A stretch of DNA of 64,000 nt from Hungatella sp. UBA4396 (GTDB lineage: Bacteria > Bacillota > Clostridia > Lachnospirales > Lachnospiraceae). The translations under genes were made by a program, and so were the position numbers. This document shows positions 25,970 to 35,119 of this stretch, piece after piece (positions within the stretch are counted from its first letter, which is position 1; every line of letters starts with the position of its first letter). Under the pieces are notes generated by a model, which was given only the letters and a program-made list of their open reading frames with translations, had not been told where the DNA came from and ran no database searches. The stretch spans positions 1 through 64,000 of the forward strand of contig DGRE01000007.1 in assembly GCA_002389905.1 (NCBI GenBank), given 5' to 3'.

Positions 25970-28090
25970 TTATTGGGATTCTTTTGCTGTTTCTGCCTTA
26001 GGATTTAAGTCGCCGGGCTTCATGCTCAAATTGATTCTGCCCATTTTGTCAACTTCCATAACCTTAACAGTTACTTCATCGCCGATGTTTACCACATCTT
26101 CCACCTTAGCCACTCTCTTATCAGAAAGCTTGGAAATGTGGACCATTCCGTCCTTATTTGGAGCCAGTTCAACGAAAGCACCGAAGTTCATGATTCTCAC
26201 TACTTTGCCGGTGAAGATCTGGCCTGCTTCTATCTCAGTTACAATGCTCTTGATGATCTGGATTGCGCGGTCAATCATCTCACGGTCTGTTCCGCATACA
26301 GCTACATTGCCGTCGTCGGAAATATCGATCTTGACACCGGTCTCCTCGATAATCTTGTTGATCACCTTGCCCTGCTTTCCTACCACATCGCCGATCTTCT
26401 GGGGATCAATGGAAATCTGGTGGATCTTAGGAGCGTACTTGCCCACTTCCTTGCGGGGCTCTGCAATGGCCTTTGCCATAACCTCATCGAGGATGTGAAG
26501 CCTTGCTTCTCTGGTGGTACGGATAGCTTCCTCAATGATCGGTCTGGTGAGGCCGTGAATCTTAATATCCATCTGAATGGCAGTGATTCCCTTATGGGTA
26601 CCGCCAACCTTAAAGTCCATATCTCCGAAGAAATCTTCCAGTCCCTGGATATCAGTTAAAACAATATAATCATCATCACTGTCTCCTGTAACCAGACCGC
26701 AGGAAATTCCTGCAACAGCAGCCTTAATAGGAACGCCTGCTGCCATCAAAGCCATGGAGGAGGAACAGATGCTGGCCTGAGAGGTGGAACCGTTGGATTC
26801 CATTGTCTCAGATACGGTACGGATGGCATATGGGAATTCCTCTTCTGACGGAAGAACCGGAATCAAGGCCTTCTCTGCCAAAGCTCCATGACCGATCTCC
26901 CGGCGTCCTGGTCCTCTGGAGGGCCTTGTTTCTCCTACGGAGAAGGATGGGAAATTGTAATGGTGCATATATCTCTTAGAGGTTTCCATATCGTCAATGC
27001 CGTCTAATTTCTGACGCTCTGACATAGGAGCCAAAGTACAAATATTTAAAATCTGGGTCTGACCGCGGGTGAACATGGCAGAACCGTGAACTCTTGGAAG
27101 CATGTCGATCTCTGCTGCCAGGTGACGGATCTGATTCATGGCACGTCCGTCAGGACGCTTGTGATCCTTTAAGATCATCTTGCGGACAGTCTTTTTCTGA
27201 TACTGGTAAACAGCCTCTCCCAGCACTGCCAGCCACTCTTCTTTATCGGCAAAAGCTTCTTCCAGCTTCTTTGTGATATTTCTCAAGTTTTCTTCTCTTA
27301 CCTGCTTTTCATCGGTAAATACGGCAGCTTCCATCTCTTCCGGAGTAACGATTTCCTTAATGGCTGCAAATAATTCTTCCGGAACAGCACAGCTTGTGTA
27401 GGTATGCTTTGGTTTTCCGCATTCTGCCACAATGGTATCGATGAATTTGATGATTTCCTGGTTTACTCCATGAGCCTTGAAAATGGCTTCGATCATGGTA
27501 TCTTCCGGAACCTCGTTGGCTCCTGCTTCGATCATGATGACCTTTTCCCTTGTGGAAGCAACGGTAAGAGCCAGATCAGAAGCCTGCTTCTGAGCCTGAG
27601 TCGGGTTGATAACCAGTTGTCCATCCACCAGGCCAACCTGAGTGGAAGCACAGGGGCCGTCAAATGGGATGTCAGAGATGCAGGTTGCAATGGCAGAGCC
27701 TAACATAGCTGTCAGCTCCGGGCTGCAGTCCTGGTCTACGGACATAACAATGTTGTCCAGAGTTACGTCATTGCGGTAATCCTTTGGAAACAGAGGTCTC
27801 ATAGGACGGTCAATGACACGGGAAGTTAAGATGGCATTTTCAGATGCCTTTCCCTCTCTTTTGTTAAAACCGCCTGGAATCTTTCCAACGGCATATAATT
27901 TCTCTTCATATTCCACGCTCAAAGGGAAGAAATCAATACCATCCCTTGGCTTGTCGGAAGCAGTTGCAGTGGCTAATACCACTGTGTCTCCGTAGTGCAT
28001 AAGTGCTGCGCCGCTGGCCTGCTTTGCTACTCTGCCGACATCAACAGTCAATGTTCTGCCAGCCAGTTCCATACTGAAACTCTTGTACAT
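25970..28090 (-). CDS. pnp: Polyribonucleotide nucleotidyltransferase (PNPase), 706 aa
   Basis: This enzyme degrades RNA 3' to 5' by phosphorolysis and can add tails in reverse; it works as a trimer in the cytoplasm. Two RNase PH domains are present: residues about 1-220 and 305-550 (RDGIDFFPLSVEYEEK, FTRGQTQILNICTLAP, and FPYAIRTVSETMESNGSTSQ with the phosphate-binding SNGSTS). A KH domain (KIGDVVGKQGKVINKI, about 560-620) and an S1 domain (GKVVRIMNFGAFVELAPNKD, about 625-690) close the protein. Length and order are canonical. It follows rpsO, with a hairpin in between, as in most bacteria. Confidence 0.98.
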   Translation of the reverse strand: MYKSFSMELAGRTLTVDVGRVAKQASGAALMHYGDTVVLATATASDKPRDGIDFFPLSVEYEEKLYAVGKIPGGFNKREGKASENAILTSRVIDRPMRPLFPKDYRNDVTLDNIVMSVDQDCSPELTAMLGSAIATCISDIPFDGPCASTQVGLVDGQLVINPTQAQKQASDLALTVASTREKVIMIEAGANEVPEDTMIEAIFKAHGVNQEIIKFIDTIVAECGKPKHTYTSCAVPEELFAAIKEIVTPEEMEAAVFTDEKQVREENLRNITKKLEEAFADKEEWLAVLGEAVYQYQKKTVRKMILKDHKRPDGRAMNQIRHLAAEIDMLPRVHGSAMFTRGQTQILNICTLAPMSERQKLDGIDDMETSKRYMHHYNFPSFSVGETRPSRGPGRREIGHGALAEKALIPVLPSEEEFPYAIRTVSETMESNGSTSQASICSSSMALMAAGVPIKAAVAGISCGLVTGDSDDDYIVLTDIQGLEDFFGDMDFKVGGTHKGITAIQMDIKIHGLTRPIIEEAIRTTREARLHILDEVMAKAIAEPRKEVGKYAPKIHQISIDPQKIGDVVGKQGKVINKIIEETGVKIDISDDGNVAVCGTDREMIDRAIQIIKSIVTEIEAGQIFTGKVVRIMNFGAFVELAPNKDGMVHISKLSDKRVAKVEDVVNIGDEVTVKVMEVDKMGRINLSMKPGDLNPKAETAKESQ

Positions 28091-28240
28091 AATTAAGGTG
28101 TCTCCTTTTACATTTACATTTTTTTATCATTAACAGCAGAAGGTCCGAAACTACTGATCTGAATACAACTTATTATACCCACATCAGCGGTCTCGGTAAA
28201 TGCTTCTGCTTTTAATATTCTTTCTTCATATAGATAGATA

Positions 28241-28261
28241 GGGTGGAGAAGTTCTCCACCC
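28241..28261 (-). terminator. rpsO-pnp intergenic hairpin
   Basis: GGGTGGAGAA (28241-28250) and TTCTCCACCC (28252-28261) form a 10-bp stem 12 bp after the rpsO stop. No T run follows on the minus strand, so it is more likely an RNA-processing or stabilising stem than a full terminator. In E. coli the same gap carries RNase III sites. Confidence 0.55.
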
Positions 28262-28272
28262 TAAATGGTTTA

Positions 28273-28539
28273 TTATTTTCTGATACCCAGCTTCTCAATC
28301 AAGGAACGATAGCCTTCCAGATCTGTCTTCTTTAAGTAATCAAGAAGACCTCTTCTCTGACCAACCATCATCAGAAGACCTCTTCTGGAGTGGTGATCCT
28401 TTGGATTCTGCTGAAGGTGACCTGTTAATTCTGTAATTCTCTCTGTCAGAATTGCGATCTGAACTTCCGGTGAACCTGTGTCTCCAGGCTTTCTGCCGTA
28501 TTGTGCAATAATAGCTGCTTTCTTTTCCTTTGAAATCAT
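28273..28539 (-). CDS. rpsO: 30S ribosomal protein S15, 88 aa
   Basis: S15 binds 16S rRNA early in 30S assembly. The 88-residue length and the conserved stretches GDTGSPEVQIAILTERI, LTGHLQQNPKDHHSRRGLL and GQRRGLLDYLKKTD are diagnostic. The start ATG follows AAGGAGG. A 120-base leader lies between its promoter and start; it could carry the S15 autoregulatory site, but I cannot match a defined motif with confidence. Confidence 0.98.
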   Translation of the reverse strand: MISKEKKAAIIAQYGRKPGDTGSPEVQIAILTERITELTGHLQQNPKDHHSRRGLLMMVGQRRGLLDYLKKTDLEGYRSLIEKLGIRK

Positions 28540-28634
28540 GGCGATTTCCTCCTTGTTCTTTTCTTCTCACCTCATACCAAGTATTGGTTGGAGTATCCAA
28601 AATACCGGGCAACGGCGCGTATTTACACCAACTT

Positions 28635-28663
28635 ATTTTATCACAATCCCAATTCCATGTCAA
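28635..28663 (-). promoter_or_regulatory. rpsO promoter
   Basis: A near-consensus vegetative promoter on the minus strand: TTGACA (28658-28663), 17 bases, TAAAAT (28635-28640). Confidence 0.85.
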
Positions 28664-28875
28664 TCAGTTAAAAATCAAAAAAGTTTCTTTATAAAATCCC
28701 CGAATTTCGTGTCGAATATTGTTGATTTCCAGCATATTATGTGTTAAATTATATGAAATTCTTAGAAAACTAAGGAAGATTTTTAATTACATCGGTTACA
28801 ATTCAGTAATTTTCTCGAAATTTTATAATTAATCGAAACCTATTTTGGAGCAATGCAGAGAAGGAGTGTTAATCT

Positions 28876-31005
28876 ATGCCAAAACAAAAAGAAAACAGCC
28901 GCCATCATTCAAGGGGACGAGGCTTTAAGACCCTGTTTTCCAAAATTCTTGTATTTGTGGGAGTACCCATAATTTTTACTTATATAATTGTGGGTACGAT
29001 CATCACAAGCCTGGTGGGATTCACTGTTACCCGCCTGACAAATAATGAACTGCGTTCCGAGTCCCTGGCAGCCTCCAACGAAATCCAGAAATACCTGGAG
29101 AAATTTCACGAAATAACGCTTCAGATGTCCATGAACAGCCAGTTGGTGGAATTATTTGGATACGTTAATAAGGAACATAGTCTCAGCCAGGCCAAAGACT
29201 TCCAGCAGATAAAACAGACTATGGAAAATATTCAGAAGGCAAATCCGGACTCCATATTAGCTGCCTGGATCGTGGATCTGGATTCCAGCCAGCTTTTACT
29301 GTCAGACGGATATCTGGCTGAAACCGGCTGGGATGTAACGACACGGCCCTGGTATCAGCCGCTTATTGATAAGATGGATACCATTATCACAGAGCCTTAT
29401 GAGGATAGTGTTACAAAATCCCAGGTAGTCAGCATTATTTCCCCCGTATTCAAGCCCGGCAGCCAGGAACTCATAGGAATAGCAGGTCTGGATTTCATGT
29501 TGGATGGTCTGTCGGCCACCATACAATCCTATACCTTAAGGGATACCGGTTTCTACATTTTGTCTACAGAGGCCGGCCAGCTTATCTACCATCCTTCTTC
29601 CGAATTCATCAATAAGAATATTTCAGAAGCAGATATGTCTGACAGCATTAAAAAGGCAATTCTGGAAAAAAGAGAGGGAGCTCTGGAATATACCTCTCAC
29701 GGAGTACGCAGCCACGGCTATGTCCAGTCCATCGGAGACACGGGCTGGGTGGTTGCCACCGGCCTTCCTGACGGAGAATATTATCAGGAGTACAACGGAG
29801 TGCGGATCACTCTGCTGATTGTCTTTGCCGCAGCCGCAGCAGTCATCCTTTTCATGCTTTTGCTTATATCCAGACAGATCGTTCTGCCCATCAAAGCCCT
29901 GACCCGGACTGCCAACCTGATTGCAGACGGAAACCTGGATGTGGAAGCCAAGGCCCATTCCCGGGATGAAACGGGACAGATGGCAGAAGCCATCAACCGG
30001 ACCGTGGTGCATCTTCGAAAATATATTGCATACATAAAAGAAATCACAGATACCCTTGGAAATATGGCTGATGGAGATATGCGCATTCACTTGCATCAGG
30101 ATTATACTGGTGAATTCGCTTCTATACGGTCAGCCTTTGAAAACATTTCCGTTTCTCTCAACGATTCTCTGACGAAAATCAACATCGCGGCAGAGGAAGT
30201 GAGCATTGGCGCTGACCAGGTTTCAAGCGGAGCCCAGGCCCTTGCATCAGGAGCCACGGAACAGGCCGCTTCAGTGGAAGAGTTAAACGCTTCCGTAGCG
30301 GAAACCGCCAGACAGGCAGAAGAAAACTCTGCAGCCGTCAAAACTGCGGCTCACTATGTGGAGCAGACCGTAGCCGGTGTCAATTCCGGAAATGAGCATA
30401 TGAAACAGCTGACAGGCGCAATGGCTGATATCAGCTCCGCTTCCGGTCAGATTGCAAACATTACCAAGGTAATTGAAGACATTGCATTCCAGACCAATAT
30501 CCTGGCCCTCAATGCCGCCATTGAAGCAGCCCGGGCAGGGGAAGCCGGAAAGGGCTTTGCCGTGGTGGCCGATGAGGTCCGCAACCTGGCTGCAAAATCA
30601 GCTGAAGCAGCCAGGCAGACTTCCTCCTTAATCCAGACCTCTGTAGAAACTGTAGAAAGAGGCTTGACCTTCACTTCAGACACTGCAAAGATCCTGCAGG
30701 AGGTAGAGGCTATGGGAAAAGCTATCAATGAAAGCTTTACGAAGATTGAGCAGGCTTCTGCAGACCAGGCCATTGCCATTGAACAGATCACCATGGGCCT
30801 GTCCCATATTTCCGCAGTGATTCAGACCAATGCTGCCACCGCAGAAGAAAACTCTGCCACAAGCGAGGAAATGTCAGCCCAGGCGGTCACTCTGCGCAAT
30901 GAAGTCGGCAAATTCAAGTTAACTTCCAATAAAGGTCACAGCTCTTCTCCTTCCATCGAAAGTACCCTTCCCGAAACAGATGAATGGGCAGGAAAATATT
31001 TTTAA
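28876..31005 (+). CDS. Methyl-accepting chemotaxis protein, 709 aa
   Basis: This is a transmembrane chemoreceptor. A first membrane helix lies near residues 24-50, followed by a large extracellular dCache-like sensor (contains WDVTTRPWYQPLIDK and IISPVFKPGSQELIGIAGLD, as in amino-acid-sensing dCache domains). A second helix is near 312-335, then HAMP (IKALTRTANLIADGNLDVEA), then the long coiled-coil signalling domain. Its tip, EDIAFQTNILALNAAIEAAR and AGKGFAVVADEVRNLA, is the CheA/CheW contact. The start ATG follows GAAGGAG. No other che genes are nearby. The ligand is unknown. A terminator follows, so it is monocistronic. Confidence 0.93.
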   Translation: MPKQKENSRHHSRGRGFKTLFSKILVFVGVPIIFTYIIVGTIITSLVGFTVTRLTNNELRSESLAASNEIQKYLEKFHEITLQMSMNSQLVELFGYVNKEHSLSQAKDFQQIKQTMENIQKANPDSILAAWIVDLDSSQLLLSDGYLAETGWDVTTRPWYQPLIDKMDTIITEPYEDSVTKSQVVSIISPVFKPGSQELIGIAGLDFMLDGLSATIQSYTLRDTGFYILSTEAGQLIYHPSSEFINKNISEADMSDSIKKAILEKREGALEYTSHGVRSHGYVQSIGDTGWVVATGLPDGEYYQEYNGVRITLLIVFAAAAAVILFMLLLISRQIVLPIKALTRTANLIADGNLDVEAKAHSRDETGQMAEAINRTVVHLRKYIAYIKEITDTLGNMADGDMRIHLHQDYTGEFASIRSAFENISVSLNDSLTKINIAAEEVSIGADQVSSGAQALASGATEQAASVEELNASVAETARQAEENSAAVKTAAHYVEQTVAGVNSGNEHMKQLTGAMADISSASGQIANITKVIEDIAFQTNILALNAAIEAARAGEAGKGFAVVADEVRNLAAKSAEAARQTSSLIQTSVETVERGLTFTSDTAKILQEVEAMGKAINESFTKIEQASADQAIAIEQITMGLSHISAVIQTNAATAEENSATSEEMSAQAVTLRNEVGKFKLTSNKGHSSSPSIESTLPETDEWAGKYF

Positions 31006-31010
31006 ATCCC

Positions 31011-31054
31011 AAATCGGGCCCCGAGGCATCAAACAGATGCTTTGGGCCCGATTT
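31011..31054 (+). terminator. Terminator of the chemoreceptor gene
   Basis: AAATCGGGCCC (31011-31021) pairs with GGGCCCGATTT (31044-31054), with a further GCATC/GATGC pairing inside. A strong GC stem ends in TTTA. Confidence 0.8.
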
Positions 31055-31090
31055 ATGTCGTATTTAAGCGGAATCTTCATAGAATATTTG

Positions 31091-31119
31091 TTGAAATCCC
31101 TTCTTTATTGTGGTAAATT
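31091..31119 (+). promoter_or_regulatory. Promoter of the GGDEF/HD-GYP gene
   Basis: TTGAAA (31091-31096), 17 bases, TAAATT (31114-31119). It is 72 bp before the start codon. Confidence 0.65.
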
Positions 31120-31191
31120 AAAAAGAACATATAATAGGTAAATACTGGAAACTACATTTAGTTCATATAACCGTTTTTACAGGGGGGACAA

Positions 31192-33765
31192 ATGATTTTG
31201 TGTGAAAATGATATACAGCAGAAACAAAGCGTCATGTCTTTTGGCATCGGATATGTAAGGCTTCTGATGAATGAACGAAACGAGCCGGAGGACTTTATAT
31301 TTGAGGAAATCAATCCTGCATTTGAAAAGCTGACAGGCTGGAACAAGGAAGAGGTCACAGGAGCCCCGGCTTCCGGCTTCACCCGGCTGTCAAAAGCCGG
31401 CATATTATACTGGCTCTCTCTTTACTCAACTGTCAGAGGTTCCAATAAAACCCAGGAAACCACACAGTGGGTAGATGATTTGCAGAAATACATAACGATT
31501 ACAGCCATCCCTGCAGAAGGGGACTTTGTTATGATTGTAATAAGGGAGTCGGCCGAAGAGGCTGTTTCCCTGGCCCAGGATAAAGAGACCGCCCACATTC
31601 TGGAAGTTCTGGACCCTCTGTTCAGCAATTCCCGGGATGCTGTCAGCCTTCTGGAATACAGCAGCGGCAAATACTTCTATGTGCAAAACAACTCCATCCA
31701 TCAAAAGCTCACCGGCGTCTCAAACGTCAGGGGAATGGAGCTTTCCAAGCTGGTGGGGCGGTATACGGGAAAGCAGCTTCAAAGATATTATGAACAGTGC
31801 ATGAACACCGGACGTCCCGTCAGCTATGAGCAGGAATTTAACTTTGCTCCGGGAAAACGGATCTGGCAGACAGAGGTATCCCCCATATTCGGCTCCGACG
31901 GCATCCGCTATCTTCTGCTTCTCAGCAAGGACATGTCAGAGCTGAAACAGATGCAAAAGGACAATGAGCTTCTTTCCCGGAGGCTTAAGTCCATGTTCAA
32001 CCAGCACAGTGCCATTAAACTGATTTATGATCCTGATTCCGGACATATCTTAGACGCCAACCCTTCCGCCTGCCGGTTTTACGGCTATAGAAAGGACGAG
32101 CTTTGCAGTATGATGGTCCAGGATATCAACATGCTTCCTGCTGACAAGCTGAGAGAAAGATTTCAAAGCGAGCTGGCGGGGGGAAACTATTTTTCCGCCG
32201 TTCCATACCGGTTGAAAAATGGGGAAATCCGGCTGTTGGATGTATATTCCTGTCCCATTTCCGACGGAGACCGCAAACTGATCTATTCCATTATCTTTGA
32301 TGCCACAGACCGGGAAATCTACCGGAGCGCCTTATTAAAGGAAAAAGAGCTTCTGAAAACCACCCTCCAGTCCATCGGGGACGGAGTTGTCACCACGGAT
32401 AAAAGCGGCAGGATCACCAGCCTGAACAACGTGGCCCAGGAATTAACAGGCTGGAATCACTTATCAGCCATTGGCAGACCCTTTACTGAGGTGTTTATTT
32501 TAAAGAACGAAGAAACCGGGGAAACGGTGGAAAATCCCATTCAGAAGGTTCTTGACACCGGCAGGATCATCGGCCTCGCCAATCATACGGAGCTGGTGCG
32601 CCTTGACGGACAAGCCATTCCCATTGCAGACAGTGCCGCTCCTATCAGGACAGAAGACGGGAAGACCGCAGGAGTGGTCATGGTATTCCGGGATGTGAGC
32701 GATGAAAAAAAGCACAACAGGCAGATCGAATATTTAAGCTTTCACGATTCCCTGACCGGTCTTTACAACCGCTATTATATTGAGAGAATTTTAAACAAGC
32801 TGGATACGCCGGAAAATCTTCCTATTTCCGTCATCATGGGAGATGTCAACGGCCTTAAGATCGCAAACGATGTGTTCGGCCACAATGCAGGAGACATTAT
32901 GCTTCAAGGAGTAGCAAGGCTCCTGGAAAAAAACTGCGGAGAAAATGATTTGATTGCCCGCTGGGGAGGAGATGAATTCGTAGTCTTCCTGCCCCGGACC
33001 AGTGCAAAGACGGCAGAACGGATTATCCGGAACATCAAAAAGGCTCATATCGCCATCAATGAAAGCGGGCTGTTCTTAAGCCTGTCCCTTGGCTGCGCCA
33101 GCAAGGAATCCATGAGAAACGACATTCAGTCTGTCATGAGGCAAGCGGAAGAATATATGTATCATCAGAAGCTTTTAGACAGTCAGAGTTACCGGAATTC
33201 CATCATCAATACCCTTCTTGCCACTCTTTATGAAAAGAGCAATGAAACCGAGGAGCATTCCAAACGCCTGGAAAAATACTGTCACTGTGTAGGAAGAGAG
33301 CTTCAGCTTTCCTCAAAGGAAATGGATGAGCTTTCTCTCCTCTCCCTGCTCCACGATATCGGAAAAGTGAGCATTGACCCGGCTGTTCTGCAAAAAACAG
33401 GCTCCCTCACCCCGTCGGAATGGGAAGAAATGAAGCACCATCCGGAAATAGGCTACCGGATCGCCCAGGCCACTCCTGAGCTTGCCACTGTCTCCCACTT
33501 CATTCTTTCCCACCATGAGCGCTGGGATGGCAAGGGCTATCCCCAGGGACTGAAACAGAAGGAAATCCCTCTCATCTGCCGCATCCTCGCGCCGGTAGAC
33601 GCCTTTGACGCCATGACCAATGACCGGGTATACCGGAAGGCCATGAGCACTGAGGAAGCCCTTTTGGAGCTGGAAAGAAATTCAGGCATTCAATTTGATC
33701 CAATCATTACAAAGATTTTAATACAAGCAATTAAAACAGAAAAAGAAGCTGGCAGGATTTTATAA
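31192..33765 (+). CDS. PAS-GGDEF-HD-GYP cyclic-di-GMP protein, 857 aa
   Basis: This protein combines c-di-GMP synthase and phosphodiesterase modules and has no membrane segment. PAS-type sensor domains occupy roughly residues 15-510 (ANPSACRFYGYRKDEL and VVTTDKSGRITSLNNVAQEL are typical). GGDEF follows with an intact active site RWGGDEFVVF near residue 600; the allosteric I-site RxxD five residues before it reads GEND, so feedback inhibition is probably lost. HD-GYP comes last, with LLHDIGKVSID (HD) and HHERWDGKGYP (GYP), both intact. The start ATG follows a six-G ribosome binding site. Next to a chemoreceptor gene, it suggests control of motility or attachment, but each has its own promoter and terminator. 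Confidence 0.92.
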   Translation: MILCENDIQQKQSVMSFGIGYVRLLMNERNEPEDFIFEEINPAFEKLTGWNKEEVTGAPASGFTRLSKAGILYWLSLYSTVRGSNKTQETTQWVDDLQKYITITAIPAEGDFVMIVIRESAEEAVSLAQDKETAHILEVLDPLFSNSRDAVSLLEYSSGKYFYVQNNSIHQKLTGVSNVRGMELSKLVGRYTGKQLQRYYEQCMNTGRPVSYEQEFNFAPGKRIWQTEVSPIFGSDGIRYLLLLSKDMSELKQMQKDNELLSRRLKSMFNQHSAIKLIYDPDSGHILDANPSACRFYGYRKDELCSMMVQDINMLPADKLRERFQSELAGGNYFSAVPYRLKNGEIRLLDVYSCPISDGDRKLIYSIIFDATDREIYRSALLKEKELLKTTLQSIGDGVVTTDKSGRITSLNNVAQELTGWNHLSAIGRPFTEVFILKNEETGETVENPIQKVLDTGRIIGLANHTELVRLDGQAIPIADSAAPIRTEDGKTAGVVMVFRDVSDEKKHNRQIEYLSFHDSLTGLYNRYYIERILNKLDTPENLPISVIMGDVNGLKIANDVFGHNAGDIMLQGVARLLEKNCGENDLIARWGGDEFVVFLPRTSAKTAERIIRNIKKAHIAINESGLFLSLSLGCASKESMRNDIQSVMRQAEEYMYHQKLLDSQSYRNSIINTLLATLYEKSNETEEHSKRLEKYCHCVGRELQLSSKEMDELSLLSLLHDIGKVSIDPAVLQKTGSLTPSEWEEMKHHPEIGYRIAQATPELATVSHFILSHHERWDGKGYPQGLKQKEIPLICRILAPVDAFDAMTNDRVYRKAMSTEEALLELERNSGIQFDPIITKILIQAIKTEKEAGRIL

Positions 33766-33783
33766 ATTCTGCCGGCTTCTTCT
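33745..33783. terminator. Convergent terminator overlapping gene ends
   Basis: GAAGCTGGCAG (33745-33755) pairs with CTGCCGGCTTC (33769-33779). It covers the last codons of the + strand c-di-GMP gene and touches the end of the minus-strand amidohydrolase. Confidence 0.7.
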
Positions 33784-35113
33784 ATTTGCCGTAACGCTTC
33801 ATATAGGACGCAAATTCTGTTTTCTTCATTTTACCGGAGAGCTCTTCCCTGATCTTTTTCATATCTGCCTTTAAAAGCTTTTTATCCCTGACCAGACATT
33901 CCCCCGCCACATACACGGTTTCCACATTGGAAGGGCCGGCGCTGTAAACCAGGGCAGAATAAGGATCATAGACAGGAAACATGTTGGGAGAGTCTGTTTC
34001 TACCAGAACCAGGTCTGCCTGCTTTCCAGGCTCTAAAGAACCGGTTTTATGGTTAAGTCCCAGGGCTTTTGCACCCTCTATGGTAGCCATTGCCACAATG
34101 GTTTCCGCTGGGAATGCACTCCTGTTCCTGGTCTCATTCTTATGAAAATCCGCAAAAAGCTTCATCTGTGTAAACATATCCAGGGTGTTGCCGCTGGCCG
34201 GTCCATCTGTGCCAAGTCCTACGGTTATTCCGGAATCCGCCATACTGCTGACCGGAGCCACTCCCTTTGCTGCCTTTGTGTTGGAACCGATGCAGTGGGC
34301 CACTCCGGCCTTCCTGTCCTTTAAAAGAGAAATGTCCTTTTGATCCAGGTGGATGCAGTGAGCTGCCAGAGTCTCTTGGCCCAAAACCCCGATGCTGTCT
34401 AAATACTGCACCGGAGTCATGCCGTATTCCTCCCGGAAATAATCCATTTCATAGTCCATTTCCGCTGTATGAAGAGTAAATGGAACCCCAAAGGAAGAAT
34501 CCAGAAGATAAGCTTTCTGAAGCAGCTCCCTGGAGCAGGTATTGGTCCCGTGAGGGGCCACACAGGCTGAGATTCGGGGATGGGATTCATATTTCTTTAT
34601 CAGCCTCTCCCCATACTGAAGAGCTTCCCGCGGATCTGCAAAATCACAGGCCCCTTCTTCCATAATGGTCTGCCCTGCAATTCCCCTCATCCCCATTTCG
34701 TCCATGGCCCTTGCGGCTTCCTCTTCGTAGTAGTACATGTCAAGAACCGTAGTCACCCCGCTAAGAAGCATTTCCCCGGCTGCATAGCGGGTGGATAAAT
34801 AAACCAGCTCCTCATCCACAGCCTTCTGTTCCATAGGAAGGAGAAATACCCTCAGCCGGTCCTTGCAGTCATCTCCAAGTCCCCGAAACGGAATCATTCC
34901 CATATGAGTGTGAAGGTTGATCATGCCGGGCATGAGGATGCCGCCTCTTCCGTCAATCTGTTTTGTATCCGGAAACCCGGCTTCCTCAGGAAGCTCCTCC
35001 ATGGGACCTGCCGCTGTAATGATGTCATGTTCAAACATCACAAAACCCGGATCATGGATTTCTCTGTTTTCATTCATGGTTACCACTGCCACATTTACGA
35101 TTATCGTTCTCAC
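33782..35113 (-). CDS. SsnA/MtaD-type amidohydrolase (deaminase), 443 aa
   Basis: This is a zinc- or iron-dependent amidohydrolase of the chlorohydrolase / methylthioadenosine deaminase group. Metal ligands are seen in MINLHTHMGM (about residue 66), FTLHTAEMDYE, AHCIHLDQKD and LGTDGPASGN. The group includes deaminases for SAH, MTA, guanine-like and other aminated heterocycles. The start codon is GTG at 35113, after AAGGTAGAG. It is the last gene of a six-gene unit, six bases behind adenine deaminase, which supports a purine or related amino-heterocycle as substrate. The exact substrate is open. Confidence 0.85.
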   Translation of the reverse strand: MRTIIVNVAVVTMNENREIHDPGFVMFEHDIITAAGPMEELPEEAGFPDTKQIDGRGGILMPGMINLHTHMGMIPFRGLGDDCKDRLRVFLLPMEQKAVDEELVYLSTRYAAGEMLLSGVTTVLDMYYYEEEAARAMDEMGMRGIAGQTIMEEGACDFADPREALQYGERLIKKYESHPRISACVAPHGTNTCSRELLQKAYLLDSSFGVPFTLHTAEMDYEMDYFREEYGMTPVQYLDSIGVLGQETLAAHCIHLDQKDISLLKDRKAGVAHCIGSNTKAAKGVAPVSSMADSGITVGLGTDGPASGNTLDMFTQMKLFADFHKNETRNRSAFPAETIVAMATIEGAKALGLNHKTGSLEPGKQADLVLVETDSPNMFPVYDPYSALVYSAGPSNVETVYVAGECLVRDKKLLKADMKKIREELSGKMKKTEFASYMKRYGK

Positions 35114-35119
35114 ACTGCT

